A stretch of DNA of 9,966 nt from Actinomycetes bacterium (GTDB lineage: Bacteria; Actinomycetota; Acidimicrobiia; Acidimicrobiales; Palsa-688), in the NCBI GenBank assembly GCA_021827285.1, contig JAKAWM010000053.1, positions 1 through 9,966 of the forward strand, given 5' to 3'. The notes below the pieces were generated by a model. It did no database searches. It was not told where the DNA came from and saw only the letters and a program-made list of their open reading frames with translations. The position numbers and the translations under genes were made by a program. Numbering within the stretch: position 1 is the stretch's first letter; the number at the start of each line of letters is the position of its first letter. This document shows positions 5,812 through 9,966 of the stretch, in pieces.

Positions 5812-7131
5812 GTGACCACCGTGACCACGGCCACCACCCCGCCGGGCACGCCCAGGCGCCGTGCCCATGGCATGGGGTCGCTGAAAGAGGTGTCGCCGGG
5901 CCACTGGAAGCTCAGAGTACGCGACCCCGTCACGAACTGTCAGGTCTATAAGACGGTCACTGCCATGGGCAGCCGGGAGGCGAACCGAGCCTTGGCCGAC
6001 TTCGATGCCGAGGTCAGAGCTGGGACGTTCAAGCCCGCGAGAATAAAGAAAGCCGAGGCCAAGGCTCTGGCTCAGGTCCCAGAGGCCCCAGCCGAGCGCA
6101 CCCTGGGCCAGCTCTTGGATGAATGGCTGGTCCACCGCCAGAGCCTCGGCCTCTCGCCCACCACCCTCCGCGGGTACCAGCGGATGGCCATGCGCATCCA
6201 GGCTGACCCCGTGGCCTGCAAGACCCTGAGCGCACTTGAGCCGTTCGATCTTGACGCTCTCTACGGACGGCTCACCGCCGAGGGCAAAGGGCCGAGCACC
6301 GTCAAGCACCACCATGGAGTGGTTAGCAGCGCCCTCGGCCAGGCCCGCAAGTGGCGTTGGGTGCACGAGAACGTGGCCGAGCTGGCCAGCCTGCCAAAGG
6401 TCCCCAAGCCGGACATACGGCCACCGTCCATCGAGCATTTGGGCGCTCTCGTTGCCGCCATCTCCGCACGCTCTCCCGACCTGGGTTCGCTCACGCTGTT
6501 CGCGTTCCTCACCGGTTGTCGGCGGGGCGAGCTGTGTGGGCTGCGCTGGGAGGACGTTGATTGGGACGCTCACAACCTGAGGGTTGCTCGTAGCGTCTGG
6601 GAGCTGGGCGGCAAAACGGGGCTGAAGACGACCAAGTCGGACCGGGTGCGGACGATCCCTCTCGACGATCTCGCCATGACGCTGCTCCATACCCGTTGGG
6701 ACCGAGCGATCGAGCGGGCTATGCACGCCCGCATCCCCCTGCCGGTGGACCCAGAGCTTGAAGGCGCGCTCAGCCTGCCGTCCTCGTGGTACATCTGGTC
6801 GTCTCGTGTGAGCGGGGAGAGCTGGCGCACGCCGGGCAGTGTAAGCCGGGGCTTTGCCCGGGCCTGTAAAGAACTGGACGCAGTTGCCCTCAAGGGTGCC
6901 ATGGACCAGAAGTTCAACTACCGCTTCTATGACCTGCGACATATGTGCGCCACGCAGATGGTGGCCATGGGCGTGGACGTCGTAACCGGTTCCGCACGCT
7001 TGGGCCATTCCGTGCCGAGCACGTTCACCAACATGTACGCCCATGGGGTGTCCCAGGCGGCCAAACAAGCCGCTGACGGCCTAGGCAAATTGGCAAGGGT
7101 GGCTCTGCCTCAAGCCGCCTCGAACTCGTAA
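5812..7131 (+). CDS. int: Tyrosine-type site-specific recombinase (phage/ICE integrase)
   Basis: A 439-residue integrase, normal length for the three-domain type. It recombines the element's attachment site with a chromosomal one. About 22-65 is an arm-binding domain (GSLKEVSPGHWKLRVRD). About 95-190 is the helical core-binding domain (TLGQLLDEWLVHRQSLGLSP). About 205-425 is the catalytic domain, with Arg I R237 in TGCRRGELCGLRW, the beta-hairpin Lys K275 in TKSDRVRTIPL, box II YDLRH with R376, LGHS with H399, and the nucleophile Y409 in NMYAHG. The first box II His is Tyr (Y373), a variation I believe is frequent in integrases. All other catalytic positions are present, so activity is expected. 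It starts at GTG 5812, 90 bp from tRNA-Leu, without a ribosome site but with a -10-like TAGGCT. ATG 5872 is an alternative start. Its 3' end overlaps the convergent excisionase-like gene by 22 bp. Confidence 0.95.
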   Translation: MTTVTTATTPPGTPRRRAHGMGSLKEVSPGHWKLRVRDPVTNCQVYKTVTAMGSREANRALADFDAEVRAGTFKPARIKKAEAKALAQVPEAPAERTLGQLLDEWLVHRQSLGLSPTTLRGYQRMAMRIQADPVACKTLSALEPFDLDALYGRLTAEGKGPSTVKHHHGVVSSALGQARKWRWVHENVAELASLPKVPKPDIRPPSIEHLGALVAAISARSPDLGSLTLFAFLTGCRRGELCGLRWEDVDWDAHNLRVARSVWELGGKTGLKTTKSDRVRTIPLDDLAMTLLHTRWDRAIERAMHARIPLPVDPELEGALSLPSSWYIWSSRVSGESWRTPGSVSRGFARACKELDAVALKGAMDQKFNYRFYDLRHMCATQMVAMGVDVVTGSARLGHSVPSTFTNMYAHGVSQAAKQAADGLGKLARVALPQAASNS

Positions 7132-7361
7132 GGGACTCCCAAGTCCTCCAACAGCCGTACCGTGGGGATCTGCCAGTGCTCCCCGCTCCGCGCTTTCCTG
7201 GGCAAGGCCGGGATGCGGCCCCTTTCCAGGTCGTCCCTGATGGCCTGTGCCGTTTTTCTTGTCCCGGTCAGCTGCCGGTACTCGGCGACGGTCAGTGTGA
7301 GGGGCCAGGCCCGTCCGTCGGGGGTGCGTACCGCAAGCCCCCCCTGGGCGATCCTCGTCAT
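7110..7361 (-). CDS. Winged-helix, excisionase (Xis/AlpA)-like DNA-binding protein
   Basis: An 83-residue protein. Residues about 22-75 follow the MerR-like/excisionase pattern: TVAEYRQLTGTRKTAQAIRD is the helix-turn-helix, GRIPALPR the turn, and HWQIPTVRLLEDLG the wing with the typical W-x-I-P strand and closing helix. Xis proteins of this type bend DNA at attachment sites and bias the integrase towards excision; some repress int. The ATG at 7361 has AAGGG about 8 nt upstream and overlaps the preceding gene's stop as ATGA, so the start is well supported. The 3' end overlaps int by 22 bp in convergent orientation, so antisense interference between the two is possible. Assignment to excisionase rests on motif shape and position; a transcriptional regulator is the alternative. 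Confidence 0.7.
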   Translation of the reverse strand: MTRIAQGGLAVRTPDGRAWPLTLTVAEYRQLTGTRKTAQAIRDDLERGRIPALPRKARSGEHWQIPTVRLLEDLGVPYEFEAA

Positions 7362-7504
7362 GAGCCAAGCCCTTCGACGTCCGCGCCAATCCGGCGAAGC
7401 ACTCTGCCCCCTTCCTCCGGTGGCCCCAGGCCGAGCCTCCTCAAGGTACTTTCCAGTTCAGGCGAGCCCGGCCCGAGCACCACGACCATGCGCCCGCCGG
7501 TCAC
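7358..7504 (-). CDS. Small protein of unknown function, coupled to the excisionase-like gene
   Basis: 48 residues, starting at GTG 7504 with a strong AGGAGG 4 nt upstream. Main body: MVVVLGPGSPELESTLRRLG followed by PPEEGGRVLRRIGADVEGLG. Its stop overlaps the ATG of the excisionase-like gene by 4 bp (ATGA), and its own start overlaps the stop of the gene before it by 4 bp (GTGA), the usual sign of translational coupling. A predicted amphipathic helix around ELESTLRRLG is all that can be said of its structure. It could be an accessory to recombination or a small regulator; no family recognised. Confidence 0.5.
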   Translation of the reverse strand: MTGGRMVVVLGPGSPELESTLRRLGLGPPEEGGRVLRRIGADVEGLGS

Positions 7505-7602
7505 CGCGCCTCCTTGCCCATGGGCTGGCCCTCGGCAAAGGGCACGTCGAGGGCGGCTTGGTCCTTGCGGGCCGGCCGGTGCGGGTGCCAGAGGGCGGCC
7601 AT
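7501..7602 (-). CDS. Very small ORF opening the minus-strand operon
   Basis: 33 residues from ATG 7602, beginning MAALWHPHRPARKDQAALDV and ending GQPMGKEAR. Only a weak GGGGCG precedes the ATG. Codon use is GC-ending in this frame, and the TGA overlaps the next gene's GTG by 4 bp. The basic first half and lack of hydrophobic segments suggest a cytoplasmic peptide, but there is no family match. It may be a leader peptide that drives translation of the two downstream genes. Confidence 0.35.
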   Translation of the reverse strand: MAALWHPHRPARKDQAALDVPFAEGQPMGKEAR

Positions 7603-7687
7603 CGCCCCGATGGGCAGGGCGCCTGCGCCCACAGAGGGACAGCCCGGCCAGCTCGTTGCCGGTACTTGTGGTCAACAGAGGGGAGAG

Positions 7688-8051
7688 ATGCACGGCTGGC
7701 CCTTTCGAGAAAGTGGGAGCGCTAACACCTACTTCCTGGCCACGAAGTGCCCGGATCGCAACGAACTTTCTAAGGGACGACTGTCGGCATCAAGGGCGAC
7801 GGCTTTGCCTTCGTCGTCACCGGCTGCCCGCCTCGCCGACGAGGTCGGCTTTGGTACCTCCGAAAAGGCGGTCTCGGCCGGCCAGGTGCTCTTGGCCTTC
7901 GGTGTCGGGGGCAGCGGCAGTGCCCGCTCCGACGGTTCCCTGATGGTGGACGGCCAGAGCGAGCCCCTATCTCGTGCCCACCGCCAAGCCGGCTGGTTAC
8001 GACAGCAACAACGAAGACGTCGTGACGAACGGGGCCCAGCGTCCCAGTTGA
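7688..8051 (+). pseudogene. Frameshifted protein remnant with coding phase in three frames
   Basis: ATG 7688 follows a GA-rich ribosome-site-like tract (7676-7684). Protein-like, GC-ending sequence then changes frame. One frame holds SGSANTYFLATKCPDRNELS (to about 7779). A second holds TTVGIKGDGFAFVVTG (7777-7824). The first frame returns with DEVGFGTSEKAVSAGQVLLA and GSARSDGSLMVDGQSEP (7838-7967). A third ends YLVPTAKPAGYDSNNEDVV then TNGAQRPS and a TGA at 8049-8051. Joined, these give about 120 residues of unrecognised family. At least three indels are required, so this is probably a dead gene. The intact long genes on either side argue against general sequencing error. The uninterrupted frame from 7514 to 8305 in this region is a mixture, not a gene. 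Confidence 0.5.
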
Positions 8052-8079
8052 TTAGCCAGATTTGCCTGCTCTCACCCGC

Positions 8080-8085
8080 TACCCT
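8080..8085 (+). promoter_or_regulatory. Possible -10 element for a leaderless helicase transcript
   Basis: TACCCT matches TANNNT and ends 6 nt before GTG 8092, the same geometry as at the integrase gene. No ribosome binding site is visible before that GTG. Confidence 0.3.
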
Positions 8086-8091
8086 TGTCTC

Positions 8092-9966
8092 GTGGCGCCC
8101 GGTGCCCACGACCAGCGACCTCAGCTCGAAGGAGAGGCCCTGGCTGCAGTCCGCCACCGCGGCAGCCACCTCCAGATCATCGCCGGTGCTGGCTCGGGCA
8201 AGACCGAGGTCGTCTCCCAGAGGGTGGCTGACTTGCTGGCCGACGGCTTCCTGCCCGGCTCAGTGGTGGCCTTCACTTTCACCGAACGGGCGGCGAAGGA
8301 GTTGAAAGACAGGATCGCCCGCAGGGTCGAGGACCGCTTGGGCCCAGGGTCCCTCGACAGGATGGCCGGACTTTTTGTGGGGACCATCCACGCCTATTGC
8401 TTCCGCCTCCTACAACAACGGGTGCAGAAGTACGAGACTTATGACGTCCTGGACGATAACCAGCTAACTGCGTTCCTCTCCTGTGAGGAAAGGCGTCTCG
8501 GGCTTCGTCAGTTCGACAATGAGAGGCCAGGGCCCACCAAGCGGGTCTTTGTGGGCATCCGGTCGTTCCTTCGTGGCGTGAGCGTCGTCGAGAACGAACT
8601 GCTCGACCTTTCCACATTGGACGACCCTTTCAAGACTGTCTTGTCGGAGTACTACGACGCCCTGGACCGCTACCGCCTGCTTACGTACGGCCAACAAGTC
8701 GTCCGTGCCGTAACGGAGCTGCGACGACCGGACCTGGCACGCGAGGTCCACTCCCAGCTCCGCCACCTGATAGTTGATGAGTACCAGGACGTGAACCCCG
8801 CCCAGGAGTGCCTCATCCGGCTCCTCGTGGGCAGTGAGACGGAGTTGTGCGTCGTGGGGGACGACCAGCAGGCCATCTACCAGTGGCGCGGGTCAAAGGT
8901 CGCCAACATCGTAACCTTCGCCAAGCGCTACGCGCCCGTGGCCAAGTTCACGATCACTGCCAACCGCCGCAGCCGCCCCCAATTGACAAAGGTTGCCAAC
9001 GACTTTGCCACGACGATACCCGAGCGCATTAAAAAGACGATGGAGCCTCACCGGGAGCCGCCGAACCCCCCATTGCCCGAGGTTGTCGTGTGGGCTGCCG
9101 AGCTCGAAGTCGAGGAGGTCCGCTGGGTGGCGAAGCTCATCTTGGACTTGGTTGAGGCCGGTGCCAGGTACAGGGATATTGCCGTGCTCGTAAGGACCAG
9201 GGCCGCCTACCCGCGCCTGCGAGAGCGGTTCGCCACTTTTGACATACCGGTGCAACCCGGCGGGCGGACAGGCCTTTTTGACCAGCCTGAAGCCGTCCTG
9301 CTGGCCAAGACCATCTGCTGGCTGACGAACCTGGACTGGCGAGGCAGCTACGGTCCCGGTGAGCAAATATCCGAGGAGAGCCTCCTTGCCGGCTACAAGG
9401 AGTTCTTCACCCTGAGCGCCCGAGCCCGCAACCGCCTGTCCAAGCTGCTGTCGGAATGGAAGGCCGCTGTGCCCAAGACGGACCGCCAAGCCAACCTGGT
9501 GGGCGAGCTCTACGAGCTGCTTGATGTGCTTGGCGTGCGTGCTTGGGACCTGGCCAAACCGATGTTCCTGAACAAGCTTGGGACCCTGGCCAGATTTTCC
9601 TTCTTGCTCGCCGACTACGAGTCGGTGCGCCGCCGAGCCAGACCTGACCCCCAGCACTCGGGCGAGCAGGTCGGTGGCCAGGACCGGGGCCAGTGGTACT
9701 ACCAAAACCTGGGCACCTACATCTTGAACTACGCCCAGGGCGCCTACGAAGGGTTCGATGGTGAGGAGGGCTTCGATGTGGACGCGGTGGACCTGACCAC
9801 AGTCCATCAGGCAAAAGGCCTTGAGTGGCCGGCGGTTTTCGTCCCATCGGTGACTGCCAACCGTTTCCCCACCTCAAAGACGGGCCAAGTCGAGCACTGG
9901 GTGGTGCCGAGGGGGCTGTTTGACGCCACCCGCTACGAAGGCACCGATGCCGATGAGCGGCGGCTG
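8092..9966 (+). CDS. UvrD/Rep-type superfamily 1A DNA helicase, 3' end cut by window
   Basis: 625 residues are in the window and the frame is open at the right edge. Such helicases use ATP to move 3' to 5' on single-stranded DNA and unwind duplexes in repair, recombination or defence complexes. Motifs in order: Q-motif Gln about 11; Walker A AGAGSGKT 31-38; Ia FTFTERAAKEL 61-71; Ib VGTIHAYC 96-103; II LIVDEYQDVN 226-235; III VVGDDQQAIYQWRG 254-267; IV ITANRRSRP 288-296; V VDLTTVHQAKGLEWPAVFV 566-584; and the start of VI, ADERRL, at the last codon. All catalytic residues seen are canonical. The 2B-like insert at about 400-560 differs from housekeeping UvrD as I recall it, and no nuclease domain has appeared yet. 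I chose GTG 8092 because it precedes the Q-motif closely and has a -10-like TACCCT; TTG 8062 is the alternative. It lies downstream of the int/xis module, so it is probably element cargo. Housekeeping UvrD/PcrA is less likely by context. Confidence 0.92.
   Translation, partial: MAPGAHDQRPQLEGEALAAVRHRGSHLQIIAGAGSGKTEVVSQRVADLLADGFLPGSVVAFTFTERAAKELKDRIARRVEDRLGPGSLDRMAGLFVGTIHAYCFRLLQQRVQKYETYDVLDDNQLTAFLSCEERRLGLRQFDNERPGPTKRVFVGIRSFLRGVSVVENELLDLSTLDDPFKTVLSEYYDALDRYRLLTYGQQVVRAVTELRRPDLAREVHSQLRHLIVDEYQDVNPAQECLIRLLVGSETELCVVGDDQQAIYQWRGSKVANIVTFAKRYAPVAKFTITANRRSRPQLTKVANDFATTIPERIKKTMEPHREPPNPPLPEVVVWAAELEVEEVRWVAKLILDLVEAGARYRDIAVLVRTRAAYPRLRERFATFDIPVQPGGRTGLFDQPEAVLLAKTICWLTNLDWRGSYGPGEQISEESLLAGYKEFFTLSARARNRLSKLLSEWKAAVPKTDRQANLVGELYELLDVLGVRAWDLAKPMFLNKLGTLARFSFLLADYESVRRRARPDPQHSGEQVGGQDRGQWYYQNLGTYILNYAQGAYEGFDGEEGFDVDAVDLTTVHQAKGLEWPAVFVPSVTANRFPTSKTGQVEHWVVPRGLFDATRYEGTDADERRL

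Noticed and set aside
5629..7068. Long 479-codon minus-strand open frame covering the tRNA and int
   Set aside because: It is antisense to an integrase with all catalytic motifs and runs through the tRNA gene. The product has no domain pattern. Long antisense frames are common in high-GC coding DNA.
8893..9807. 304-codon minus-strand open frame opposite the helicase
   Set aside because: The plus strand holds ordered helicase motifs III to V; the minus product has no recognisable pattern.

Overview
The window is high-GC DNA with strongly GC-ending codons. It reads as a high-GC actinobacterium. Acidimicrobiia is my best guess, from the small lipoprotein with repeated 'QCVRSHGVPNFPDP' units and the leaderless-looking GTG starts; this is inference, not proof. 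Most of the window is an accessory or decaying region: three secreted-protein genes, at least three gene remnants, an IS remnant, and then a tRNA-linked integrase module leading into a large helicase.

Left part (1-950): no convincing intact gene. A perfect 12-bp-arm palindrome lies at 214-239. The 3' end of an IS3-family transposase gene (453-686) is followed by its probable right terminal repeat (695-719). The left end of the IS is missing.

Middle part (950-5090): a lipoprotein gene with two near-identical Cys motifs (949-1680, minus) faces the remnant of a response regulator (from 1870, plus) across a spacer with a concentric palindrome at 1731-1771. The receiver domain breaks off at its 'MLTAA' motif and runs in frame into the signal peptide of a second broken gene. 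The coding phase of that second gene then passes through all three frames up to about 2596. An intact secreted beta-propeller-like protein (2593-3717) follows, then a secreted protein equivalent to the SecD P1 region without the SecD membrane channel (4082-5089).

Right part (5100-9966): a poorly preserved minus-strand remnant, a 10-bp phased repeat array (5501-5560) and short 11-bp-spaced direct repeats flank a complete tRNA-Leu(UAA) on the minus strand (5640-5721). A tyrosine integrase (5812-7131) starts 90 bp beyond the tRNA 5' end. Converging on it is a compact minus-strand operon of two small unknown genes and a winged-helix, excisionase-like gene, each joined by a 4-bp stop/start overlap. 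Then come a frameshifted remnant (7688-8051) and a UvrD/Rep-type SF1A helicase (8092 to the window end, cut inside motif VI). Together this looks like the int/xis end of an integrated element whose cargo, including the helicase, continues to the right. Calling that cargo a defence system is only a hypothesis, because any partner genes lie outside the window.
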